DNA from: Caballeronia udeis
GTDB lineage: Bacteria > Pseudomonadota > Gammaproteobacteria > Burkholderiales > Burkholderiaceae
DNA: 64,000 nt
Assembly (NCBI RefSeq): GCF_001544555.2
Contig: NZ_FCOK02000033.1
Coordinates: forward strand, 1 to 64,000
Reading direction: 5' to 3'
Shown: positions 51,805 through 60,694 of the stretch, in pieces
How positions within the stretch are numbered: position 1 is the stretch's first letter
How the letters are laid out: each line of letters starts with the position of its first letter
Program-made: the position numbers and the translations under genes
Notes under the pieces: generated by a model
The model's input: only the letters and a program-made list of their open reading frames with translations
The model's database searches: none
What the model was told of the DNA's origin: nothing

Positions 51805-52842
51805 ATGAAGCCGATTAACCGCATCATCGAGCGCGCCCGCGTTCATCCCATGCGCATCGTACTGAGCGAGGGAGAGGACCCGCGGATTCTCCAGGCGGCG
51901 CAACGCGTGACCGTCGAACGCATTGCCCGCGTCATTCTGGTGGGGGATGCTCCCCGCATTATTCAAGTTGCGGCCAGTGAGGGTATCGATCTGGCTGGCA
52001 TCGAACTGGTGGATCCGTCCAATTCGCCGCTCGGGCCATCTTTGTACCGGTCTCTCTTCGAATTGCGATCGGCCAAGGGCATGACGCTGGATGAAGCTAA
52101 GCGGGAGGTGCTCAACCCGCTCTGCTTTGCCAACCTGATGGTCCGGTTCGGTCATGCCGATGGTTCGGTATCCGGAGCAATTAACACTACGGCCGACGTG
52201 GTCCGAACCGCGATCCAGGTCATAGGCATCGACCCGGCGTTCAAGCTGGTTTCAAGCTTCTTCTTGATGATGCTGTGCGAGCCTTTCCACACGCTGAAGG
52301 GCGGCCTTATTTTCTCCGATTGCGCTCTGGTGGTGAACCCCGACGCGGGTGAACTTGCCGAGATCGCGATGGCTGCAGCGGACAGCGCGCACAACCTTCT
52401 GATGGATGAACCGCGCGTGGCCATGCTGTCATTCTCGACGAGCGGCAGCGCCCGGCATGCGGCGGTCGACAAGGTGGTGGAGGCAACGTGCCTCGTCAGG
52501 CAGCAGCGTCCGAACCTGGCGATAGATGGCGATGTGCAGCTTGACGCGGCGCTCGTTGCCGAAATCGCCGAACGCAAGATCGATCACTCGAATGTCCACG
52601 GCCGGGCCAACGTGCTGGTCTTTCCGAGTCTGGAGGCCGGTAATATCAGCTACAAACTCGCGGAAAGAGTAGGTGGCGCGAAGGCGATCGGTCCGTTATT
52701 GCAGGGCCTTCGAAAGCCCGCCAACGACCTTTCACGCGGCTGCAGCGCCGAGGACATCTATTACGTCATTGGCGTGACCGTGGTGCAGGCGCAAGCGGCA
52801 TTGGCTACCGAACAAGCATCCATGGATCACACTGTTCATTGA
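51805..52842 (+). CDS. pta: Phosphate acetyltransferase
   Basis: A 345-residue Pta, the short catalytic form without the N-terminal regulatory domain. Family text includes IVLSEGEDPRILQAAQRV, GSVSGAINTTADVVRTAIQVIG and ANVLVFPSLEAGNISYKLAERVGGAKAIGPLLQGL. It converts acetyl phosphate from Xsc to acetyl-CoA. It lies 114 bases after xsc with the hairpin in between; the RBS is poor. Confidence 0.93.
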   Translation: MKPINRIIERARVHPMRIVLSEGEDPRILQAAQRVTVERIARVILVGDAPRIIQVAASEGIDLAGIELVDPSNSPLGPSLYRSLFELRSAKGMTLDEAKREVLNPLCFANLMVRFGHADGSVSGAINTTADVVRTAIQVIGIDPAFKLVSSFFLMMLCEPFHTLKGGLIFSDCALVVNPDAGELAEIAMAAADSAHNLLMDEPRVAMLSFSTSGSARHAAVDKVVEATCLVRQQRPNLAIDGDVQLDAALVAEIAERKIDHSNVHGRANVLVFPSLEAGNISYKLAERVGGAKAIGPLLQGLRKPANDLSRGCSAEDIYYVIGVTVVQAQAALATEQASMDHTVH

Positions 52843-54176
52843 ATCTTTGCGGCTGCCTGGAAAATCCGTTCCCGCACAATGCCTATCGCCTGCTTGAGGG
52901 CATAAACGTCCTGAAAATAACGCTGAGGCACTCTTATCTGGCTGGCGTTCGCATCAATGTTCTCGATCTCTTCGCGCCATTGTGCAATCTGGTCAGGGGT
53001 TGGCTGCGGGGTTCTCCATATTTCATCTTCCAGCGACTTGATTTCCCGATACCAGACCACGAGCCGGTTTTTGATCCGCGCAGCCGCCATGCGCGGTAAT
53101 GCTTGCAACAAGCCGATCAGCAGGGCCATGAAGGGCACAAGGATCAGCAGGCGCCTTTCGATAAAGCTGGCCAGCCAGAACGGAAGGTACCGCTGCAGGA
53201 AAGGGCGGCCGGATTTGAAGTAGCGCACGCTTTCGTCCGAGATGGGAAATTCATCGGTGTTCAGGTTGGGAAACGCACCGAGCGGCGTGAAGTAATCTTC
53301 GCCGCCGTGCACGGTCCTGGCCGCTTCCAGCAACAGGTAAGCGAGAGCCGGGTGCAGGGTGTCCTTGGACACAAGGAGAGCCGTGGCTGCCAGCAGGGTG
53401 ACATCGGCCCGCGGGAGATCGTTGACGATGCTGGTCGACGCACGCGGAAAAGTGATCTTGGAGAGCGACGGGAATTTTTGCACCAGCGCGTCGGCCTGGG
53501 CAAAACTCATCAGCTTCAGGTCGCTGTTAAGCAATGTTTGCTGCATGGACGCGTCTGGCCTGCCGATAAAGAAAGCGGCATCGAGCGTGCCATTTTCGAG
53601 GTCTTGATAGGCCTTGGCCGCGTCCATTTCCAGGAGCGTGGTGTTGTCGCCGGTGACGCCGCTATAAGAAAGCAGTACCTGGGCGACGTTGAGCAGGCCG
53701 CTGCCGGGAACACCGGTGGCAATCCGCTTGCCGCGTAGCTGCGCCAGCCGATTGACAATCGTATCGGCACGATAAAACACCCAGATCGGTTCATATGAAA
53801 CAGCCGCAATGGTCTGCAGGTGGTCTGTCTCTTTCGGACTGGTGGTGCCTGACTGGATGAAGCCCACTTCGTATTCGCTGTCAGGATCCTTCAACCGCTG
53901 ATAATTTTCGATCGATCCGGTGGAACTGCGGATATCAAGCGTAATGCCGTCGCGCTTAAGGAGTGGAGCATACCGATCCGCAAAGCCGCGATAAATACCG
54001 TTGTCAGCCCCGGTTGTAATGACAATGGTGCGCTGGATGGCGGGCTTCAGAACAGTCGCCAGCGCCCAGCCAAGTGCGGCGATCAGCAGTACGGCGCCGA
54101 TGATGAGAAGCCGCCTGCGCCCCGGCGTCATGGGGGGTTTCTGGCTACGATGAAGCGCTGGGTTGTGCCTGGGCAT
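52836..54176 (-). CDS. TAXI-family substrate-binding protein, membrane-anchored
   Basis: 446 residues. One N-terminal membrane segment (LLIIGAVLLIAALGWALATVL) anchors a TAXI-type periplasmic binding domain (ITTGADNGIYRGFADRYAPLL, RGKRIATGVPGSGLLNVAQVLL). A second membrane segment near 340-365 (LLILVPFMALLIGLLQAL) is followed by a cytoplasmic helical tail. No TRAP permease gene is next to it, so it may be a sensor or signalling protein rather than a transporter part. It overlaps the pta stop by 7 bases, tail to tail. The start is uncertain. Confidence 0.78.
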   Translation of the reverse strand: MPRHNPALHRSQKPPMTPGRRRLLIIGAVLLIAALGWALATVLKPAIQRTIVITTGADNGIYRGFADRYAPLLKRDGITLDIRSSTGSIENYQRLKDPDSEYEVGFIQSGTTSPKETDHLQTIAAVSYEPIWVFYRADTIVNRLAQLRGKRIATGVPGSGLLNVAQVLLSYSGVTGDNTTLLEMDAAKAYQDLENGTLDAAFFIGRPDASMQQTLLNSDLKLMSFAQADALVQKFPSLSKITFPRASTSIVNDLPRADVTLLAATALLVSKDTLHPALAYLLLEAARTVHGGEDYFTPLGAFPNLNTDEFPISDESVRYFKSGRPFLQRYLPFWLASFIERRLLILVPFMALLIGLLQALPRMAAARIKNRLVVWYREIKSLEDEIWRTPQPTPDQIAQWREEIENIDANASQIRVPQRYFQDVYALKQAIGIVRERIFQAAAKIQ

Positions 54177-54552
54177 TGCGTGGCCTTTTCGTCAGGTCTA
54201 GCGCGTGTGGGCAGGGCCAGGAGTACGCGGTCATGTGGCTGCGTTGCTGGCAGGCGGCGCTGACACTGCGAGTCCAATCACACTCGGAGCATCTGGCTTC
54301 TGCCTCGCCAGCGGCGGCAAAGAGCGGATAATGCAGCCCCTTGAGCGCCTTGTCCAGATTTCGCATTCAAGCCAGCTATTTGTCGAGCAATTCTTTCGTT
54401 TTCACAACCGGCTCAGAACCGGCCCACAACCGGCAATAACGGGTCGCGTGTTGACGAAGCGGAGCTCTCCATCGTTCAATATTTTCCCGTTACTTATATA
54501 CGGCATCCTTATCATATTATATTTATCAAACGGATCAATATCTCCATGCATA
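54177..54552. other. Intergenic region, partly AT-rich
   Basis: About 375 bases with no supported gene. The part 54475-54545 is AT-rich (ATATTTTCCCG, CATATTATATTTATC) and may hold promoters. Short frames here have no RBS or recognisable content. Confidence 0.4.
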
Positions 54553-54945
54553 TCACGCGCGGCTGTGTTCACCCGGGGCTTCAGCGGGCGCAAGCGTCAA
54601 CGCCTGATTGAGCACGCGGTCAAACTCTTCCTGGCTTTTCGCATCAACGTCGATTTCGCGAATCCGCAGGCTGATCCTGCGATCCGCCCGGCCGTTTAAC
54701 CATGCGTGTGCAGCCGCACCCAGCGCAGGCCCTGCAAGCTGACCGAGGCTAACGACGAATTCGCCGCTGAAGCCGCCTTGTAGACCCGCGGTGTCCAGAG
54801 CGAAACCTGCTGGATTAATCCGGCTGCCATCAGCCCGAGCCTCGACATAGAACCGCGTGATTGCCTGCTGGCGCTTGCGACTAAAAAGAGGACCGTCGTT
54901 ATTCGATGGCAGCAGGGTCAGGTGAAGATCGTGGTCGGTGCACAT
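54553..54945 (-). CDS. Hypothetical protein, 130 residues
   Basis: A strong AAAGGAGACACG precedes ATG 54945. The product starts MCTDHDLHLTLLPSNNDGPLF and has a conserved-looking Gly-rich middle (AGLQGGFSGEFVVSLGQLAGPALGAAAHAWLNGRADRRISLRI) and an acidic helical end. It has no signal peptide. The AHAWLNGRADRR text resembles small effector-associated or regulatory domains, but I cannot name a family. Confidence 0.6.
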   Translation of the reverse strand: MCTDHDLHLTLLPSNNDGPLFSRKRQQAITRFYVEARADGSRINPAGFALDTAGLQGGFSGEFVVSLGQLAGPALGAAAHAWLNGRADRRISLRIREIDVDAKSQEEFDRVLNQALTLAPAEAPGEHSRA

Positions 54946-55118
54946 CGTGTCTCCTTTCGCCGGCTTCGTGTCTTTCTCAGCGTCAAGCTGGCACACCGCT
55001 AGTCGGCTAACATCGTTGCATCTGTCCTCTGCAGGTTTCAGCGCCGGTGCCGGCAAAGGAACTCAAGGGCGTGCTTTTCCCAATGCTTGCAACCGCATCC
55101 CCCGTGCCGTCACGCTCT

Positions 55119-55403
55119 TCAGTTGCAGCCTTGATTGTTGGCGGTCTTCATGCACGTCTTGCCAGTCGGGCTTTTGTATACACCTTTTCCATTCTTGGTT
55201 TTCGCCTCGCCGCCCTTGCTCGTCTGAGTCGTCGCCACTCCGTTCTGGTTCCTCTCGGACTTCCACGCGGTGCCTGTGTTCGGGTTATATCCGCCAGCCT
55301 GTTGGCCGTTATTGCAAATGGTACGGCCAGTCGCGGTGGTTGTGCACTCCGCGAATGCGTGGGTGGAAAACACGACGCATGCCAACAGCGCAAGAATTCT
55401 CAT
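55119..55403 (-). CDS. Small secreted protein, 94 residues
   Basis: A signal peptide (MRILALLACVVFSTHAFA) is followed by a 76-residue mature part with four Cys (ECTTTATGRTICNN, KTCMKTANNQGCN), probably two disulfides, and Gly/Lys/Thr-rich repeats (SKGGEAKTKNGKGVYKSPTGK). GGAGGTCACC lies before the start. Similar small proteins are common in Burkholderiaceae; function unknown. Confidence 0.65.
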   Translation of the reverse strand: MRILALLACVVFSTHAFAECTTTATGRTICNNGQQAGGYNPNTGTAWKSERNQNGVATTQTSKGGEAKTKNGKGVYKSPTGKTCMKTANNQGCN

Positions 55404-55646
55404 GGTGACCTCCGGATGTCACGGGTGCTAAGCGGTTGCAATGGCGCACCCGTCATTCAATAGTAGGTCACGCTTGCAGCTTCCTGCATGTCCTTTACAT
55501 CTAATCGCGCTAAAGGGATGAGTTATCTTTTTAGTTCGAAGACCTATGGGTGCTTTAGCGTTACTTGTGTGACCTCTGGGACGAACCCCGGGTCATAATG
55601 ACATTCCGTGCGTTGCTCAGCTTGCGATCAACAAGGAACGACGGTC

Positions 55647-56636
55647 ATGACAATGCCGAGAGCATCGATCACTTCGAATTGCGCGGACCGATCTGGCTGC
55701 ATGCCGGAGGTCCGTTCGCGGACGCTGACTGTCCGGTCCTTTCGGCATGCGGGTATGAGTACTGTTGTCATCTGGTCCGCATTGGCGGCAGCCCAGGAAA
55801 TGGAGCCGCGCACCTATTCAGCTGTCCCGATCGGCACAAATTTCATCGTCGTGGACTATGCAAGATCAAGCGGTGACATCCTGTTCGATCCATCGTTGCC
55901 AGTAACAAATCTGCAGGCCAAAATAAACACATATTCGCTTGGGGTTTCTCATAGCTTCGGCGTTTTTGGCCATGTCGCAAGCGTCGCTTTCTCGATGCCA
56001 TACGCCAATGCGAATTTGACGGGAAATGTCGAGGGCGCGCCGGGGCAGGCGTACCGATCGGGATTGGGCGACGTGCGGTTCAGATTCGCCGTTAATCTTC
56101 TCGGTGGTCCTGCGCTCACGCCGGCAGAGTTCGCTCAACGCAGCCCCGGGACTATCCTCGGTGCCAGCGTGAGCGTCATCGCGCCCACAGGCCAGTACGT
56201 GCCGTCCCGACTGATCAACGTGGGCTCGAACCGATGGGCGTTCAAACCCGAAGTCGGGCTGTCGCAGCCGCTAGGCAACTGGTTCGTGGAGGGGGCTGCG
56301 GGGGTCTGGCTATTCACTGACAATCCTGATTTCTTCGGTGGCCGGCGGCGCAGCCAGGATCCGCTGCCGGTGTTCCAGTGGCATGGCGGCTACACATGGC
56401 GACCTGGGCTATGGATCTCCGCAGACATGACGTTTTACACAGGCGGCCAGACAAGCGTCAACGGTGTTCAGGACAACGACCTGCAACGCAATGTCCGCTA
56501 TGGCGTCACGCTTTCATTTCCGCTCTCGGCTCAATGGTCCGGGAAGCTTGCGTGGTCGCGCGGGCTGACGACGAGTTCCGGCGGAAATTTCCAGACCGTC
56601 TCGGTCGCACTTCAATATCGCTGGTTCAATCGCTAA
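55647..56636 (+). CDS. Outer-membrane transporter-like protein (MetA-pathway type)
   Basis: 329 residues from ATG 55647 (AAGGAA upstream). Text such as PRTYSAVPIGTNFIVVDYARSSGDILFDP, LGDVRFRFAVNLLGGPALTP, SVIAPTGQYVPSRLINVGSNRWAFKPEVGLSQPLGNW and the final ALQYRWFNR indicates a beta-barrel of the phenol-degradation meta-pathway transporter family. The N-terminal 50 residues make a long, untypical signal region (core VVIWSALAAA). It may import hydrophobic substrates. Confidence 0.78.
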   Translation: MTMPRASITSNCADRSGCMPEVRSRTLTVRSFRHAGMSTVVIWSALAAAQEMEPRTYSAVPIGTNFIVVDYARSSGDILFDPSLPVTNLQAKINTYSLGVSHSFGVFGHVASVAFSMPYANANLTGNVEGAPGQAYRSGLGDVRFRFAVNLLGGPALTPAEFAQRSPGTILGASVSVIAPTGQYVPSRLINVGSNRWAFKPEVGLSQPLGNWFVEGAAGVWLFTDNPDFFGGRRRSQDPLPVFQWHGGYTWRPGLWISADMTFYTGGQTSVNGVQDNDLQRNVRYGVTLSFPLSAQWSGKLAWSRGLTTSSGGNFQTVSVALQYRWFNR

Positions 56637-56723
56637 CCGTTTGCTGACTCATACACCCAACACGCGCCATTCGCCTCGGTTGGAAGATTGTTCACCATGC
56701 CTTTGTCGCGAAGCGCATGCCTG

Positions 56724-57485
56724 TTATTCATTGAGCCGGGCCAGCGTGTCACGCATTGGCGCGACTGACACCCTCACAGTGCCGCTAAGCGGAGTGCTCA
56801 TTTCCTGAATCAGGAAGATCGCTCCGGACGTGGATAGTGCGCACAAGACCATGGCCGCTACGACGGTCCCGTTGCGAAGAGTGAACAGGCCAAACGTTCC
56901 GAAGATAATAGATAACCACGCCACGAGAATGATCAGCAGCGGTGCAGGGATCGTGCCTTTCGCCTGCAACAGCGCGAGCCAGCGCGCCGCGTACGCCTGA
57001 TCGACGAGTTGGATGGCGCGCGTCTTGAGTCCACGCTGCGTGTCGTTGGATGGAGAAAGTTCTTCCACTTTGCGTTCGAAGTCTTCGGACCTGTTAATTG
57101 TGTCGAGGTTGTTGAGTTTTGCCAGTTGAGCAGCATCGCCTGACGCGAGTACCTGGACCGCGCCGGCGTAGTTCTGCTTGAGCGTCAAACGAATCTCCCG
57201 GGTTTCCGGTCCGTATCTCGCCAATACGCGATCGAGCTGGACGACGGTGGCAGCGTTTTGCATAACTTCGCCGGTGGCCGTGTCGAATGAGCTTTTTGCC
57301 GATGAAATCAAGAGGCCCAGCACCAGCGCGGCCATGGTCGCGATCAGGCCCGTTGCAAGCTTGACGACACCGATCGATTCATCGCTAAGGTGGTTTGCAG
57401 GCAGCAACTCGCGCAAATACAGGCCAAGCAGCCCGCTGCCAAATACACATGCAAACACGATCGAAGCGATAAGGAGGTGGCTCAC
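56724..57485 (-). CDS. DUF4239 membrane protein
   Basis: 253 residues from GTG 57485 with GGAGG upstream. Two N-terminal membrane segments (LIASIVFACVFGSGLLGLYL and LATGLIATMAALVLGLLI), a helical domain of about 110 residues, then two more segments near 185-230. This matches the bestrophin-like DUF4239 family of unknown function. Confidence 0.72.
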   Translation of the reverse strand: MSHLLIASIVFACVFGSGLLGLYLRELLPANHLSDESIGVVKLATGLIATMAALVLGLLISSAKSSFDTATGEVMQNAATVVQLDRVLARYGPETREIRLTLKQNYAGAVQVLASGDAAQLAKLNNLDTINRSEDFERKVEELSPSNDTQRGLKTRAIQLVDQAYAARWLALLQAKGTIPAPLLIILVAWLSIIFGTFGLFTLRNGTVVAAMVLCALSTSGAIFLIQEMSTPLSGTVRVSVAPMRDTLARLNE

Positions 57486-57593
57486 TCTGCGTCCTCCATC
57501 ATGCGTGTTGCGCCTGTGGGTATCCGACGCGGCCACCGTAGTCGGGCATACCATGTCCTTTGAGTCGTCGACATGGCCTGGGTATTCGACGGC

Positions 57594-60044
57594 TTATCGA
57601 CGAAAGCCGCCGCCGCGGTTGCCGCCGCCAAATCCGCCGCCGTTCCCGGCTTGTGAGAACCGTTGACTCTGGGCCGCGCCGCGTTGCCGGTTCTGCATAT
57701 CCTGATTCAACTGTCCATAGGCGCCCCCTCCGGAGTTGCCCGGTCGAGCTTGCCCGCCAGCCATTCCCTGCTGGGCGGCTGGCGACTGCGTGGGACGTTG
57801 CTGCTGATACTGTTGTCCATTTGCACGGGCTGGCGCATTTCCCGCTGGAGCAGCTGCGGGTCGCTGCTGGTAGGTGGTCGGCGTTGCCCTTGCGCCGGTA
57901 CCGGTACCGGTGCCGGTGGCAGTGCGTTGTGGTTGAGCCGACTGGGTTCTTTGCTGGGTGGCGGACGACGCGGGCGCCGTTGGCTTGTTGACCGTAGACC
58001 ACGAACCGTTATCGTATTTCTGCCAGCTGCCATTGGTGTTTTTGTACACGTTGCCGTCTTTGCTGGCGTACATGTTGCCATTGGCTGCCTTGCCCGCACT
58101 GGCAGTGCCGTTGACGCCCTGGCCAGCGACAGCCTTGCCGCCGGCGGAATTCTGGAAGCTGCCGGCTGTTCCGTTGGCGGTCGTAGTGTGTTGCGTCGCC
58201 GCCCACTGGTTGCCCTTCGTGACGACCGAGCTTCCCCATTGGCCATAGGCGTTGGAGCCCTGTTGAGTGGCGCCATACGCGCCCGTCCTGGGGTTGTATG
58301 CCTGGCCCACGGACGCACTGCCGCCAGGCCCCGAGACGGTCGCTCCCCGCGCGTAGGTGCCGGTATAAGGATTATAGGAAGTGCCCCATTGAGCGCTCCC
58401 CGCGGGACCATAAGCGCCGCCTCGCATACCGCTTGCGCCGGTATAGGGGTTGTAGGTGTTATAGCCATAAGGGGCGGGGCGCGGATAGTAGACAGGATAG
58501 GGTCCACGACCGACGGCGACGTACGGAGGATAGTAATAGCCATTGCCATGCGCGACGATCGCACCAAGCGCGGCGCCAGCGATAAACACACCCAGATAGC
58601 CTGCTGTATAGCTTGCCTGGACGGTGCCCGTGGGCGTGACCTGTTGCGTCACATAGACAACGTTGTAGACGGGCGAGCTGGGCGGAATCGTGTAGATCAC
58701 CTGAGGCACGACGACGGTCGTTTGCCACGGACCGCCCGGCGAAGCGGAATCGAACCATACACCTTGCGAGCAGAGGTAATAACGCTGCTGGACCTTGATC
58801 ACCTTCGCAGGCGTATTGGATGCGTAGGACATCGAAGTTCCCGGGATCGGCTCGAAAGCCGGCTCGCCGTTGTACGCAACCTTGACGGCCGCCGCCGCTG
58901 CGCTGGGGTTTATCTCTACGGTGGTGGGAATCTGCGCAAGCAAAACCGCGTCGCGGGCTTCCGGTGTTCCCGGCACTGAACTCAACACTCTTCCCGCTGC
59001 GCTAGCGGACGGGATGCTGGCGAAATCCGCCGGTAACTGGTCCGTCGCGAAAGTCCACGGGCCGGTTGGCCCAGGTGCTGAAAACCAGCGGCCTGCACTC
59101 AGGTAGTAATACGCACCGGTCGGCGAGTAGACGAACAAGTCGCTGTCGGTGTTCGTCGCGAATTTAAGCTTTGTGCCGGGAATCGCTGTAAAGACAGGCT
59201 TGCCGGAAAAGACGATAAGCTCAGCGGGCACCTGGCTGTAGTACACAGCCGGTGCCCTGCCGGCGTGAGCGGAAGTCGCTCCCAGGTATTGCTTAAGCGA
59301 TGCCCACTGTGGATCTTCCGAAATTTTTATCATTTTCGCCGGGAGGCTCGCGGCTTCTTTCCATCCGCTTTTCAGATCGTTTGACATGACCCACCGTTGC
59401 CCGGTGAAAAGATAATACTGGTGCGTGGCGCTATCGAGAAAGAGAGGCCAGTTGGCGTTGATCACCGTTTGCATATCAACATTTTCAACCGGTGCAAGTA
59501 CGGGGTCACCATCAACGAATAAGAGGATGGCAGGTCCGAAACTGGCAAAAATGGCGGGCGGGTCGTTCTTGATGGCGATGGCCGGTACATCGGATTTTTG
59601 GTCGACGCTTGCGACCAGACGGTCCACCGATATGGTCAGGGTCGCTTCGGGCTTGAGAAACGTACGTACCAGCTGATCGAGCTTTTTGGCGGTAGCCGGG
59701 TCCGCCCCGGGGAACGAGGTGCCTGTGATGGTGGGATGACTTAGAAGAACGGTCCTGCTGTCCATGTCTGTATCGGTGTCCATCTGCAACGTCACCACGC
59801 CGACTTGCGGTTGCCCGCCTCTTGGTGTCAACGAAATAGCCATCCGCCCGCTCACTTGCCTGAATTGCTTCCAGTCGTCGATCTGCGGTTGATAGAGGAC
59901 GAGGCGATTACCGTCTTGATCGCGCTCGCGGGGCCAGCCGGGGTCACTTGCCATTGCGCGGTGCGGGAAGCCCGACGCTACCAGAGCGAACGTCAGTGCC
60001 AGAGCGGTGCCCTTCACTGAACAGCGTTTTATGGACAATGCCAT
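57594..60044 (-). CDS. Large exported repeat protein
   Basis: 816 residues with a signal peptide (about 1-32, ending AMAS). The first 430 residues hold repeats that each close with a Trp/Gly/Pro motif (SGWKEAASLP, GPWTFATDQLP, GPWQTTVVVP). A short hydrophobic Gly/Ala segment (YLGVFIAGAALGAIVAHG) follows. The C-terminal 330 residues are low complexity: three YNPYTG/YNPRTG repeats, a Gly/Ser/Asn-rich middle and a Gln/Arg/Gly tail ending GGGFGGGNRGGGFRR. It lies divergent to the histidine kinase gene across an inverted repeat (60240). Likely an envelope or surface protein; function unknown. Confidence 0.75.
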   Translation of the reverse strand: MALSIKRCSVKGTALALTFALVASGFPHRAMASDPGWPRERDQDGNRLVLYQPQIDDWKQFRQVSGRMAISLTPRGGQPQVGVVTLQMDTDTDMDSRTVLLSHPTITGTSFPGADPATAKKLDQLVRTFLKPEATLTISVDRLVASVDQKSDVPAIAIKNDPPAIFASFGPAILLFVDGDPVLAPVENVDMQTVINANWPLFLDSATHQYYLFTGQRWVMSNDLKSGWKEAASLPAKMIKISEDPQWASLKQYLGATSAHAGRAPAVYYSQVPAELIVFSGKPVFTAIPGTKLKFATNTDSDLFVYSPTGAYYYLSAGRWFSAPGPTGPWTFATDQLPADFASIPSASAAGRVLSSVPGTPEARDAVLLAQIPTTVEINPSAAAAAVKVAYNGEPAFEPIPGTSMSYASNTPAKVIKVQQRYYLCSQGVWFDSASPGGPWQTTVVVPQVIYTIPPSSPVYNVVYVTQQVTPTGTVQASYTAGYLGVFIAGAALGAIVAHGNGYYYPPYVAVGRGPYPVYYPRPAPYGYNTYNPYTGASGMRGGAYGPAGSAQWGTSYNPYTGTYARGATVSGPGGSASVGQAYNPRTGAYGATQQGSNAYGQWGSSVVTKGNQWAATQHTTTANGTAGSFQNSAGGKAVAGQGVNGTASAGKAANGNMYASKDGNVYKNTNGSWQKYDNGSWSTVNKPTAPASSATQQRTQSAQPQRTATGTGTGTGARATPTTYQQRPAAAPAGNAPARANGQQYQQQRPTQSPAAQQGMAGGQARPGNSGGGAYGQLNQDMQNRQRGAAQSQRFSQAGNGGGFGGGNRGGGFRR

Positions 60045-60239
60045 GTTGAACGCCTCCCGGCGTCAAGCAGATTCGAATAACGATGCGCATGAGAAATCGC
60101 GGATCGAACCGCCAATTTGTTTCAAGCGATGCAACTATCATGAATTCGTTGCCGGCTTGCATGAAGGGTTAACGCGCGCTCGATCAATTGATACCGGGGC
60201 GATGTTTAAAAATAGGTCGGAGTCCAGGTTCGGGCAATT

Positions 60240-60251
60240 GGACCTTGGTCC
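60240..60251. promoter_or_regulatory. Regulator site 1, GGACC-N2-GGTCC
   Basis: TTGGACC-TT-GGTCC in the 650-base gap between the divergent exported-protein and kinase genes. A plus-strand -10-like TATTTA at 60274-60279 would put the site centre near -41. The same repeat occurs at 62880 and 63398. The rest of 60045-60694 shows no supported gene. Confidence 0.7.
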
Positions 60252-60694
60252 TATACCGGAGACATTAGCTATGTATTTAATTTGTCTGTCGAGTTGAGTA
60301 ATCCCGGCAGTTGGGAATATTCGATGGAATCGCTTTACGGAAACAAATACAGCGTCTAAGCTCATCAAGAGCAACCGTTACATGCGGGTATTAGCTTGAT
60401 ATATATGAATTGTTAGATTTAAGGACCGTAATATTTCGTTTTCCTAACGCGCCGTTTCGCGTCGTAGGCGTACGTTGCCTATCGGTTTCCTGCAAGCTTG
60501 TCGCATAAGATAATTAAATACCTCGCTCGAGGTCTCGTGGAACAGAAATCCACTGCGAACTCGCTGCGATGTCGCACGATGCTTGTTCGGCAAGTGCATG
60601 CGCGGACACAAGCCCACGCGAAGTCGGACCTTTAGAAGTCCAGCGCGCCTGGGTTCCAGCATGCCTGTCCGAGCTTCTGAGGGGGCACGGCGTC

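Noticed and set aside
50587..52155. 522-residue minus-strand frame opposite xsc and pta
   Set aside because: Antisense shadow of certain genes, His/Arg-rich composition and no family signature.
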